This document shows positions 24,182-32,276 of a stretch of DNA of 64,000 bases, in pieces. Each line of letters opens with the position of its first letter. Position 1 is the stretch's first letter. Source of the stretch: Alphaproteobacteria bacterium (lineage in GTDB: Bacteria; Pseudomonadota; Alphaproteobacteria; UBA9219); the NCBI GenBank assembly GCA_009779745.1, contig WRDR01000005.1, forward strand, positions 1 to 64,000. Reading direction: 5' to 3'. The position numbers were made by a program, and so were the translations under genes. The notes beneath the pieces were generated by a model, which had not been told where the DNA came from, did not search any database, and worked only from the letters and a program-made list of their open reading frames with translations.

Positions 24182-25462
24182 ATGAAAACAAACAAACCAA
24201 AAAATAATGCCAACAGACAACGTAAGAGCAAATCAGATTTTGATGCTCCTTACGCAGGGAAATCTCGTTCTGATAAACCTCGTTCAGGCAAGCCTCGCAA
24301 CGAACGTTTCGGAAAATCTCGTGAAGATTTCTCTGAAAAACCCCGCGGCAAGTCTTTCAAAAAACCTCGCGAAGAGTTTTCGGATAAACCTCGCGGCAAG
24401 TTTGGAAAACTACGTGATGAGTTTTCGGATAAGCCTCGCAGCAAACGTTTTGAAAAACCCCGTGAAGACTTCCCTGAAAAACCCCGCGGCAAGTCTTTCA
24501 AAAAACCTCGTGGAAAGTTTTCAGACAGACCCCGCAGTAAGTTTGTAAGATTCCACGAAGAGTTATCTGACAGACCTCGCGAAGAACGTTTCAAAAAGCC
24601 CTCTTTCAAGAAACGTCCTTTCAAAAGAGACTCTTTTTCATCATCGAAAAAATCCTCTAAACCTTTTGACAAAAAGCATAAAAGAGCTTTCTCCCCTGTC
24701 CTGTCCGAAGTATCTTCCTTTCAGTCTTTCATCTGGGGATTGCACGCTGCAAAAGCTGCTTTCCTAAACCCTGTTCGTAAGATTCAAAAACTTTTTCTTA
24801 CTCCTGCAGGGCAAAAACTGTTTAAAGAAACTCAATCTCAAGCAAAAGAGGCATTGCTTAAAAGACCTGATGCCAAACTTGTCTCCAATGAGGAGATTGA
24901 AAAACTGCTTCCTCTGGATACTGTGCATCAAGGCATTGTTTTAGAAGCATCTCCGCTTCCGGCAGTAGCTCTGCATGATATAATTTCCGCTGCTTCGGAT
25001 ACTGATTTTCTTATTGTTTTAGATCATGTGACGGATCCTCATAACATAGGCGCGGTTTTGCGTTCCGCTTCTGCTTTCGGAGCCAAGGCTCTTGTTGTGA
25101 CAGAACGCAACTCTCCTGCCTATTCCGGAGTAATCGCAAAGTCCGCTTCCGGTGCTTTGGATCTCGTTCCTTTAGTTGCAGTTGTGAATTTATCCAGAGC
25201 ATTGGAAGAGCTTAAACAGGCCGGCTTCTGGTGCATAGGGTTATCTGAAGAAGGGTCCAAGCATCTGCATGAGACGCCGCTTAAAGGCAAAACAGCTCTT
25301 GTGCTGGGCGCAGAAGGTTCCGGACTTCGTCATCTTACTAAAGAAACTTGCGATGAGCTTTCCAAGCTGCCTACCGTGTCGGATACCGGCGCAGTTTCTT
25401 GTCTGAACGTCTCGAACGCCGCTGCCGCCGCCCTGTACGAGATAAGAAGACAGAGACTTTAG
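24182..25462 (+). CDS. rlmB: TrmH/RlmB-family 2'-O-methyltransferase with repetitive basic extension
   Basis: A 426-residue SpoU-class RNA methyltransferase starting at ATG 24182. The C-terminal 240 residues contain an RNA-binding L30e-like domain (FIWGLHAAKAAFLNPVRKIQ) and the trefoil-knot domain with DHVTDPHNIGAVLRSASAFG, LVLGAEGSGLRHL and SCLNVSNAAAAALYE (motifs 1-3). RlmB methylates Gm2251 of 23S rRNA; a TrmH-like tRNA target is the alternative. The first 180 residues are unusual: about six imperfect 15-16-residue repeats built on REEFSDKPRGK(S)F, very rich in K, R, F and P and surely disordered. A 34-base DNA repeat recurs at 24336 and 24476, showing recent tandem expansion. Confidence 0.85.
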   Translation: MKTNKPKNNANRQRKSKSDFDAPYAGKSRSDKPRSGKPRNERFGKSREDFSEKPRGKSFKKPREEFSDKPRGKFGKLRDEFSDKPRSKRFEKPREDFPEKPRGKSFKKPRGKFSDRPRSKFVRFHEELSDRPREERFKKPSFKKRPFKRDSFSSSKKSSKPFDKKHKRAFSPVLSEVSSFQSFIWGLHAAKAAFLNPVRKIQKLFLTPAGQKLFKETQSQAKEALLKRPDAKLVSNEEIEKLLPLDTVHQGIVLEASPLPAVALHDIISAASDTDFLIVLDHVTDPHNIGAVLRSASAFGAKALVVTERNSPAYSGVIAKSASGALDLVPLVAVVNLSRALEELKQAGFWCIGLSEEGSKHLHETPLKGKTALVLGAEGSGLRHLTKETCDELSKLPTVSDTGAVSCLNVSNAAAAALYEIRRQRL

Positions 25463-25468
25463 AGTACT

Positions 25469-26194
25469 TCACATTCCATTGCCATTCCACAAGATATCTC
25501 TGGCTATGGACGTGTACTCCCCATTTTCCTCGTGCAGAACTAGCGGTTCTGTTTTGCTTACTATAAAATCCCCGTCTTTGCTGCATTTCTCGGCTTTCAG
25601 CAGCATTCTTTTAGGAGGTATATGTCTTCTAGTAAAAACCGGCTTTATTTCAAGATTATTGAATGTAGTCTTGCTAAACACTGCAACAACCTCTTCCAGT
25701 TTATCATACGGATAAATCATATAAAGCACTCCTGTGTCCTCTTTCAGAATACGCTCCGCCGCCTTTATCCAAAGACTGACCTCTCCGACATTAGCTGATT
25801 TTTTGATTTTGTTCTTAGAAACAGTATGAGATTTCTCTTCGTAATACGGAGGATTCATAATAACTGTATCTGCTTTGTCTATACTTATATTACTTATATC
25901 GCCCTGTATAACTTTAAGCCCGGAAGCAAAAGAGTTTCTTTCTATGTTCTTCTTACATATCTCAACCAGTTCGCCCAATATCTCTATGCCTGTACAGTCC
26001 GCATTCTGTATTCTTTTGGCAAGACACAGCATTACTCCTCCAACGCCGCAGCCCAAATCTAAAAATCTCTCGCCCAAAAACCGTTCTTTCACAAATGCCG
26101 CCAAAAGCACCGTATCCACAGCAACTCTATAGCCCTCCTTAGGCTGCTCTATAGAAACCGCATTGCATAATAATCCGTTTATAGTTGTTTTCAT
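25469..26194 (-). CDS. trmN6: tRNA1(Val) (adenine-37-N6)-methyltransferase-like protein
   Basis: A 241-residue class I methyltransferase. SAM motif I is FLDLGCGVGGVML, an acidic loop follows in GIEILGELVEICKKNIE, and the catalytic motif IV is MNPPYYE, typical of N6-adenine methyltransferases of the YfiC/TrmN6 group. The N-terminus YRVAVDTVLLAAFV is also characteristic. It should methylate A37 of tRNA1-Val, although some relatives act on other RNAs. The C-terminal domain (FTRRHIPPKRMLLKAEK) matches the family. It is convergent with rlmB, with six bases between stops. Confidence 0.88.
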   Translation of the reverse strand: MKTTINGLLCNAVSIEQPKEGYRVAVDTVLLAAFVKERFLGERFLDLGCGVGGVMLCLAKRIQNADCTGIEILGELVEICKKNIERNSFASGLKVIQGDISNISIDKADTVIMNPPYYEEKSHTVSKNKIKKSANVGEVSLWIKAAERILKEDTGVLYMIYPYDKLEEVVAVFSKTTFNNLEIKPVFTRRHIPPKRMLLKAEKCSKDGDFIVSKTEPLVLHEENGEYTSIARDILWNGNGM

Positions 26195-26249
26195 TTTGTT
26201 TACTTTTAGAATCTATTATTAAGTGTCTTTATTTGCCCAGAGCGTATCC

Positions 26250-26543
26250 ATGTCAGTTCGTACTCATATCCCTTACGTTTGCCTTGCACTGTTTGCAGTA
26301 TCCTACGCCGGCACTGCTTTTGCAAGCCTCCCTGAAGTGCGGGCTGCCGCCTTACAGAATAACTGCCCTCCTCAAAAAATAGAAGTAATTTCTAATTCTA
26401 TAGGCTACGGTATTCCAACTGTTTACAGAGTGGAATGCATCACCCCTAAAACAACCGCCTCTAATCAGGCAAACTCAATCACCATAAGGTGTTATCAGCA
26501 ATTATGCGTTTTCGCAAAGCGTACACAAGCATCGAGAAAATAA
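26250..26543 (+). CDS. Small secreted protein of unknown function
   Basis: A 97-residue protein. Starting at ATG 26250 gives a clean signal peptide (THIPYVCLALFAVSYAGTAF, cleavage after FAS or AFA). The mature part (about 73 residues) has cysteines at about residues 38, 60, 78 and 82, enough for two disulfides, and no recognisable domain. A GTG start at 26223 would add nine residues. It precedes ftsK by 65 bases and could share its transcript. I do not recognise the family. Confidence 0.55.
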   Translation: MSVRTHIPYVCLALFAVSYAGTAFASLPEVRAAALQNNCPPQKIEVISNSIGYGIPTVYRVECITPKTTASNQANSITIRCYQQLCVFAKRTQASRK

Positions 26544-26607
26544 ACTAAATATTAGTTAATTTTAAGTAGTTTACCAATGTACTGTAACTGTTTATAAGAA
26601 TTATGAT

Positions 26608-29055
26608 ATGGCTCGTAAATCTAAAAATAAAAGCAAGCTCTCTCTTTTCCCCAAAAAAATGTACGATTACGCCTGTGCTGTGACTCACGTAACCATAGGC
26701 TCTATCATCATACTTTTTGCTGTCTATGTACTGGTCGCTCTCCTCTCTTATAATCCTTCGGATCCTTCTTTCAACACTGCCGTATACGGAACCTCTTCAC
26801 CGGTCGTTCAGAACAGCGCAGGTCTGGTCGGAGCCTATATCGCAGACGCTCTTTTACAGTTCTTCGGCGTGTCTATCTTCCTCCTTCCAATCGTCATAGC
26901 AGCGTGGGGCTGGAGAGTCATATCCCTCGGCTTCGTCAACAGGATTATATGGCGTACACTCGCAACTATTATAACTATGCTTTTAATAAGCGTTTCTATC
27001 GGGCTTATTCTGCATATACTAAAAATAGAGCCTCCCGAGTCAACTACGCCTCTGGTCGGTGCTATCGGCAATGCCATAGCCGCTCCGATAACAAGCTCTT
27101 TTGGTACTACTGTCATTTGGGTTATATCTGGTTTTGTCTCTTTATTGTCTGTTTTAGGCATATACCTGTCCTGCGCCCTGCTCATCGAAGAGTGGTCTAA
27201 TATAATGAAATTTATTCATAACATATTGTTCGGCATACTAAAACTAACAAAGAAAGTTGTCGGCGGTATTATCTCGTTTTTTATCAATCAGCTTCACTAT
27301 GAAAGGAGGTCGGACTGCCGGGTTATCCGCAGCACTGCCTCTAGGCAGAATAAGAAAGAACCTCCGGAAGAAGAGGAAGACACGGAAGAAGAAGAATTTG
27401 AAGAAGAAGAGGAAGAAGCTCCCGAAGAAGAGGAAGAACCCGTACTCAAAAAAAGCTTTTTCGGCAAATCCAAGAAGAAGCTGAGAATAATACCTTCAAC
27501 AAGCAGAACTACCGTGTATGAAGGAGAGTTTTCTGAAGATACTCCGCCGCTGGAGCTGCTGCAATTACCAAGCCCCCACAGACAAGAGAAATATCATTCC
27601 GAGAGAGAGCTTTTAGAAAAAGCAAGAGAACTGGAAACAGTCTTAGCTGATTTCGGAGTAAACGGCAGAATAAGCAAAGTAAGTCCCGGACCTGTTGTAA
27701 CACTGTATGAATTGGAGCCTTCGCCCGGCACCAAAAACGCAAGAGTCATAGGGCTTGCCGAGGACATAGCGCGCAGCGTCTCTGCTGTTTCTGCGCGTAT
27801 CGCAGTTATACCCGGAAAGAACGTAATCGGCGTGGAGCTGCCTAATGAGAGAAGAGAGACTGTATATTTACGAGAACTTCTAAGCTCTCAGATATATCAG
27901 GAGGCTAAGTTTACTCTGCCGCTAGTATTAGGAAAAAACATAGCGGGAGACCCTGTTATTACTGATTTGGCAAAAATGCCGCATCTTCTGGTCGCCGGAA
28001 CTACAGGCTCCGGAAAATCCGTAGCTATCAACACTATGATACTGTCGCTTTTGTACAGACTGCCGCCTCATAAATGCCGGTTCATAATGATAGATCCTAA
28101 GATGCTGGAGTTGTCTATTTACAGCGGAATACCTCATTTGCTAACTCCGGTTGTGACAGATCCAAAGAAAGCCATAATGGCACTCCGCTGGGCAGTGCGG
28201 GAAATGGAAGACCGGTATAAGGCTATGGCGAACCTGAAAGTAAGGAACATTGACGGCTATAATGCGAGACTCCGCGAAGCTTCAGAGAATGAAGAGAATT
28301 TGACCAGAAGAGTACAAACCGGTTTTGACAGAGAAACCGGACAGCCGGTGTTTGAAGAGCAGCCTCTGGATTTGGCGGAACTTCCTTATATAGTTGTGAT
28401 AGTCGACGAAATGGCTGACCTTATGATGATGGCAGGAAAAGAGATAGAAGCAGCTATGCAGAGGCTGGCGCAAATGGCTAGAGCCGCAGGAATACACATA
28501 ATCATGGCAACGCAAAGACCGTCCGTAGACGTGATTACAGGCACGATAAAAGCAAACTTCCCTACAAGAATAAGTTTTCAGGTTACGTCTAAGATAGACA
28601 GCAGAACCATATTGAACGAGCAAGGAGCCGAGCAGCTTCTGGGACAAGGAGACATGCTGTTCATGTCCGGAGGCGGACGGATTTCCCGGGTACACGGACC
28701 TTTTGTAGGAGACCTAGAAGTAGAGAGAATAGTTAAATTCTTAAAAACGCAAGGAGAGCCTAATTATCTTGATGAGGTTACTGCTGATGACGGAAGCGGC
28801 ATAGGAGACGAAGAAGGAAGTTCCGAAGGCGGCTTTGCCGGCGGATCCGGAGACGATCTATACGACAAAGCAATAGACATAGTTCTACGGGAGAAAAAAG
28901 CGTCTACCAGTTACATACAAAGAAGGTTGGCTATTGGATACAACAAGGCGGCAAACCTAATAGAACGCATGGAAAGAGACGGAATAATAGGACCTGCATC
29001 ACCAACCGGCAAAAGAGAGATACTGGGCAGAACAATAGGTGATGAGGAGGAGTAA
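26608..29055 (+). CDS. ftsK: DNA translocase FtsK
   Basis: An 815-residue FtsK/SpoIIIE protein. The first 200 residues hold four to five membrane helices for division-septum anchoring. A linker of about 40 residues is almost pure Glu (EEEEDTEEEEFEEEEEEAPE). Alpha and beta domains follow, with Walker A VAGTTGSGKSVAIN (about residue 460) and Walker B VVIVDEMADLMM. The gamma winged-helix domain that reads KOPS sequences is at the end (TSYIQRRLAIGYNKAANLIE). It pumps chromosome dimers towards the terminus and activates XerCD during division. Length is normal for alphaproteobacteria. The following GNAT gene starts one base after its stop. Confidence 0.96.
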   Translation: MARKSKNKSKLSLFPKKMYDYACAVTHVTIGSIIILFAVYVLVALLSYNPSDPSFNTAVYGTSSPVVQNSAGLVGAYIADALLQFFGVSIFLLPIVIAAWGWRVISLGFVNRIIWRTLATIITMLLISVSIGLILHILKIEPPESTTPLVGAIGNAIAAPITSSFGTTVIWVISGFVSLLSVLGIYLSCALLIEEWSNIMKFIHNILFGILKLTKKVVGGIISFFINQLHYERRSDCRVIRSTASRQNKKEPPEEEEDTEEEEFEEEEEEAPEEEEEPVLKKSFFGKSKKKLRIIPSTSRTTVYEGEFSEDTPPLELLQLPSPHRQEKYHSERELLEKARELETVLADFGVNGRISKVSPGPVVTLYELEPSPGTKNARVIGLAEDIARSVSAVSARIAVIPGKNVIGVELPNERRETVYLRELLSSQIYQEAKFTLPLVLGKNIAGDPVITDLAKMPHLLVAGTTGSGKSVAINTMILSLLYRLPPHKCRFIMIDPKMLELSIYSGIPHLLTPVVTDPKKAIMALRWAVREMEDRYKAMANLKVRNIDGYNARLREASENEENLTRRVQTGFDRETGQPVFEEQPLDLAELPYIVVIVDEMADLMMMAGKEIEAAMQRLAQMARAAGIHIIMATQRPSVDVITGTIKANFPTRISFQVTSKIDSRTILNEQGAEQLLGQGDMLFMSGGGRISRVHGPFVGDLEVERIVKFLKTQGEPNYLDEVTADDGSGIGDEEGSSEGGFAGGSGDDLYDKAIDIVLREKKASTSYIQRRLAIGYNKAANLIERMERDGIIGPASPTGKREILGRTIGDEEE

Positions 29056-29577
29056 ATGATACGATTAGCAACTATTGAAGATGCTCCGAGACTGGCTGAA
29101 ATACAAGTATTCGGTTGGCGGTGCGCTTATATAAAATTTATCTCACCGGATCTTTTATTCAATAAATTTACTGTAAAAATGAGGGAAGAAAAGTTTAAGG
29201 AAGAATTATCTGCAACTGACATACCCACTTATGTTTTTGAGGAAAACAACATAATAAAAGCATTTATGACAATGGGAAAATGCAGAGATGAAGATAAAGA
29301 TGATAAAACCCTTGAATTATACAGAATATATGTTGATCCGTTTTTTCAAAGACAAACTATAGGAACAAAACTCATGAATTATTGTGTAAAAGAGGCGGAA
29401 AATAAAACGGAAATTGTTTTATGGGTATTTGAAAAGAATATTGATTCAATAGAATTTTATCGTAAAATGGGGTTCAAAACAGACGGAAAAAATAAATTAT
29501 CAGAAAATCTTTTTGCACTCAATACAAAAGAAAAAGAAAGAGAAATAAGACTGAGTAAAAATCTCAAAAAGGAATAA
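29056..29577 (+). CDS. GNAT-family N-acetyltransferase
   Basis: A 173-residue acetyltransferase. The N-terminal strand-helix (MIRLATIEDAPRLAEIQVFG) is typical. Motif A is LYRIYVDPFFQRQTIGTKLM (the Q/RxxGxG/A loop is Q-R-Q-T-I-G-T), and the C-terminal motif LWVFEKNIDSIEFYRKMGFK contains the family N-x-x-x-x-x-F-Y---GF signature. The substrate is unknown. Its ATG immediately abuts the ftsK stop codon, so translation is probably coupled; the link looks positional and not functional. Confidence 0.88.
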   Translation: MIRLATIEDAPRLAEIQVFGWRCAYIKFISPDLLFNKFTVKMREEKFKEELSATDIPTYVFEENNIIKAFMTMGKCRDEDKDDKTLELYRIYVDPFFQRQTIGTKLMNYCVKEAENKTEIVLWVFEKNIDSIEFYRKMGFKTDGKNKLSENLFALNTKEKEREIRLSKNLKKE

Positions 29578-29579
29578 AA

Positions 29580-29924
29580 ATGAAACTAGTGCCGCATAGT
29601 CAGTCACAACTTCATGCAAGCCCTGTTTCGGAAGCGCGGGAGTATCCGATAGATGACAAAGAAATAGATTGCGCTTTGGTAAAAATTAAAGGTCAATATC
29701 CGGGCAATGATAAGTTTGCAGTCAATACAAAATCAAAAGAACTATTATTTGTTGTTGAAGGCGAAGGCACAGTTGAAATCAAAAACAGCGAAGTTCGTAA
29801 GTTCGATCAATACGACACTATTTTGATAGAAGCAGGAGAGCCTTACAGGTTTACCGGCAATGTTTCTTTTTGTATTGTCTGCACTCCGCCCTGGTCGCCG
29901 GAACAATGTAAAAATGTTGACTAA
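29580..29924 (+). CDS. Single-domain cupin protein
   Basis: A 114-residue small beta-barrel protein with cupin-like strands: ELLFVVEGEGTVEIKNSEVR and FDQYDTILIEAGEPYRFTGN. The metal-binding His residues of classical cupins are not clearly conserved (the G-x-H-x-H motif is replaced by KSKELLF), so it may bind a ligand and not be an enzyme. It ends WSPEQCKNVD. The gene begins two bases after the GNAT stop, so the two likely belong to one transcript. No substrate can be inferred. Confidence 0.7.
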   Translation: MKLVPHSQSQLHASPVSEAREYPIDDKEIDCALVKIKGQYPGNDKFAVNTKSKELLFVVEGEGTVEIKNSEVRKFDQYDTILIEAGEPYRFTGNVSFCIVCTPPWSPEQCKNVD

Positions 29925-29964
29925 ACGCAGGGTTATGATTTTCTAAAACAAAACGGAGAATGAG

Positions 29965-30324
29965 ATGAAACTTACAACTGAACAAATTCAATTTATGCGA
30001 GACAATGGACCGGTGATTTTTACTACATCTTCAGATGACCAACCGCGAGCCTGCATAGTTCAAACTAACGGAATATATGATAACTCTATAATCATTGACG
30101 ATGTTCAAATGGGGAAGACAGCTCAAAATGTCAAAACTAATAAAAAAGTTTCTGTGCTTTCGTCTGCACCTGATTATAGTCGTTGGTTGAAGATTTCCGG
30201 TATAGCGGAGTATCTTACTGATGGAGAATTGGTCAAAGAACGCAAAGAAAAAGCTAACCCTAAATACCTTCCCAAAGCAGTTATTCAAATAAAAATAACT
30301 GAGGTTGAAGATGTTACCGACTAA
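29965..30324 (+). CDS. Pyridoxamine 5'-phosphate oxidase-like flavin-binding protein
   Basis: A 119-residue split-barrel protein. The N-terminus MKLTTEQIQFMRDNGPVIFT followed by TSSDDQPRACIV is the family start (FMN-contacting T/S and R residues), with a central DDVQMGKTAQNVKTNKKVSV strand-helix. Members bind FMN or F420 and reduce small molecules or serve as redox sensors; the specific reaction is unknown. It begins with a GGAGAATG-type ribosome binding site and is the last gene before tRNA-Gly, which is on the opposite strand. Confidence 0.8.
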   Translation: MKLTTEQIQFMRDNGPVIFTTSSDDQPRACIVQTNGIYDNSIIIDDVQMGKTAQNVKTNKKVSVLSSAPDYSRWLKISGIAEYLTDGELVKERKEKANPKYLPKAVIQIKITEVEDVTD

Positions 30325-30340
30325 AGAAGAGGAATATATC

Positions 30341-30414
30341 TGGAGCGGGTGAAGGGAATCGAACCCTCGTCTTAAGCTTGGGAAGCTCCTGCTCTGCCAT
30401 TGAGCTACACCCGC
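30341..30414 (-). tRNA. tRNA-Gly (anticodon CCC)
   Basis: A 74-base tRNA: acceptor GCGGGTG/CACCCGC, D arm TAGCTCAATGGCAGAGC, anticodon loop TTCCCAA giving CCC, T arm GAGGGTTCGATTCCCTT, discriminator T and encoded CCA. The outermost anticodon-stem pair is a G-A mismatch; the rest pairs well. A small GC-rich palindrome (30415-30446) lies on its 5' side. Confidence 0.92.
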
Positions 30415-30479
30415 CTTCGCTAAAGCTCCGGCGGGCAAGCCCGCATCAATTCCATTTTCAATTTTCCATTTTCCATTCC
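30415..30479. repeat. GC-rich palindrome plus GGAAAAT heptamer tract
   Basis: CTTCGCTAAAGCTCCGGCGG followed by GCAAGCCCGC is related to the sequence after tRNA-Leu (47657-47692). It is followed by about five degenerate heptamers of the form TGGAAAA/TTGAAAA read on the minus strand. The same heptamer tract forms the hydF-znuA junction at 8956-8989. Confidence 0.5.
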
Positions 30480-30481
30480 CT

Positions 30482-32257
30482 TTAAGTCCTCTTCTTATAG
30501 CTCGTGTGCAGGTACTCATGAGACTTGTGTCCCAAAGGCTCTTTCAGGAATTCTCTATATAACGCCTGTACTTCCTCGTTTTCATGAGATTTCCTCTTCG
30601 GCAGCTTCATCTCTCCTTCATATATAGCAGCAGTCCTTTTCTTTCTTATTTCCGGAGAGGTCGGTGTCGGCTGCCCTCCTCCTCCTATGCACCCGTTAGG
30701 ACACGCCATAACTTCTATGAGGTGATACGGCGAGACTCCCGCCTTGATGTCTTCAAAAACCTTCCTCACATTAGCTAACCCGTGTACTATAGCTACATTC
30801 AATTCTACTCCGTCCAGAAATGCAAACTCAGGCTTCGGATCCTCTATCTTTATAGAAGCAGCCCTTATTCCTTCGGTTCCTCTTAACGGCGTTATATTAA
30901 GATTATCAAACGGCACAGGCCGCCCAGTAACTACCTCATACGCAGTCCTTATAGCCGCTTCCATGACTCCGCCCGTAGCTCCGAATATCAACGCAGCTCC
31001 GGTTCCTTCTCCCATAGGGCTGTCGAAAGTTCCTTCTTCCAAGTCCTCAAACTTTATTCCGGCCTGACGTATCATGTGGGCTAACTCTCTGGTAGTCAAA
31101 ACATAATCAACGTCCTGAAATCCGCTGCTCTGCATTTCCGGTCTTCCTGCCTCAAACTTCTTCGCAGTGCACGGCATAATAGATACGGAAACTATTTTAG
31201 ACGGATCTATTTTTTTCTTCTCTGCAAAGTAGGTCTTTATCATAGCCCCAAGCATCTGCTGAGGAGACTTGCACGTAGAGATATTTTCCAGAAACTCAGG
31301 ATACTCATGCTCTGCAAACTTTATCCACGCAGGGCAGCAAGAGGTAAACATAGGAAAATAAGCTTTTCCTTTGTCGCGCAATGCCGTTCCAAGACGAGAC
31401 AAAAGCTCATGCCCCTCTTCCATAATAGTTAAATCCGCAGAAAAATTAGTATCCAGCACTACGTCAAAACCCAGCTTTTTAAGCGCAGCCGCCATTTTGC
31501 CCGTAACAATCTCTCCTGCCGGAAGACCAAGGTCCTCGCCGAGTCCGACCCTCACCGCAGGAGCCGTCTGAACAACAACTATTTTATCCGGGTCGTTTAT
31601 AGCTTCCCATACTTCGTTGATATATCTCTTCTCTTGCAGAGCTCCTGTCGGACATCTGTTGACGCACTGTCCGCAGTTAATACACACTGTGCAAAGCATC
31701 TCCTTGTCTACAACTGTCTCTACACCTTTTTCACTCCCCTTGTGCGCACCCGCTATTGCCCCTACTCCCATAAGCTCGGAACACGTCCGTACGCACCTCA
31801 TACACCTTATGCACTTAGAGTCATCTTTAACTATGCTCCATGAGGAATCGTCTATCTCTGTCTCCTCACAAGCTATGTCTGTAAGGTTTCCTTTCTGCAC
31901 AAAATACTCCTGAGACAGACTCTGAAGCTGGCACTTGCCGCTGGCGTGACAAGATATACAATTCCCTCCGTGCTCCGCCAAAAGAAGCTCTAAAACCGTT
32001 TTTCTCGACTCTCTTACTTTCGGGCTGTTGGTCTCTATTTCCATGCCCTCTGATGCCTGCGTAGTGCAAGATGCCAATAAATACGGAATTCCCTTCTGCT
32101 CCACTACGCACAGCCTGCAGTTGCCTGTAGGCACTAAATCAGGGTGATGGCATAAAGTAGGAATGTTTATTCCGGCCTTCTTCGCCGCCTCTAAAAGAGT
32201 AGTACCTTTGTTGACCTCGAGAGGTATGCTGTTTATAGTAAGTTTAACTTTTTCCAT
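30482..32257 (-). CDS. hydA: [FeFe]-hydrogenase catalytic subunit
   Basis: A 591-residue iron hydrogenase. The N-terminal NuoG-like part has a [2Fe-2S] domain (C36, C47, C50, C64), a His/Cys [4Fe-4S] site (H96, C100, C103, C109) and a two-cluster ferredoxin domain (CIRCMRCVRTC at 149; CINCGQCVNRCP at 192). The H-cluster motifs are complete: TSCCPAW (305), MPCTAKK (361) and EVMACPNGCIGGGGQP (515). A C-terminal small-subunit domain (HEYLHTSYKK) ends the protein. It reduces protons or oxidises H2. The start at ATG 32257 leaves 19 bases after the NuoF-like gene. With the two upstream genes it forms a HydABC-type NAD(P)-linked, possibly electron-bifurcating complex. Confidence 0.97.
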   Translation of the reverse strand: MEKVKLTINSIPLEVNKGTTLLEAAKKAGINIPTLCHHPDLVPTGNCRLCVVEQKGIPYLLASCTTQASEGMEIETNSPKVRESRKTVLELLLAEHGGNCISCHASGKCQLQSLSQEYFVQKGNLTDIACEETEIDDSSWSIVKDDSKCIRCMRCVRTCSELMGVGAIAGAHKGSEKGVETVVDKEMLCTVCINCGQCVNRCPTGALQEKRYINEVWEAINDPDKIVVVQTAPAVRVGLGEDLGLPAGEIVTGKMAAALKKLGFDVVLDTNFSADLTIMEEGHELLSRLGTALRDKGKAYFPMFTSCCPAWIKFAEHEYPEFLENISTCKSPQQMLGAMIKTYFAEKKKIDPSKIVSVSIMPCTAKKFEAGRPEMQSSGFQDVDYVLTTRELAHMIRQAGIKFEDLEEGTFDSPMGEGTGAALIFGATGGVMEAAIRTAYEVVTGRPVPFDNLNITPLRGTEGIRAASIKIEDPKPEFAFLDGVELNVAIVHGLANVRKVFEDIKAGVSPYHLIEVMACPNGCIGGGGQPTPTSPEIRKKRTAAIYEGEMKLPKRKSHENEEVQALYREFLKEPLGHKSHEYLHTSYKKRT

Positions 32258-32276
32258 AACCCGAATCCTTTTATTA

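Noticed and set aside
24303-24600. CRISPR-like repeat array
   Set aside because: The repeats lie in frame in a coding region, lack unique spacers of constant length, and encode a repeating protein segment.
24250-24672. 140-codon open frame antisense to the rlmB extension
   Set aside because: It is a by-product of the repetitive K/R/P-rich coding sequence on the plus strand; no start signal or domain.
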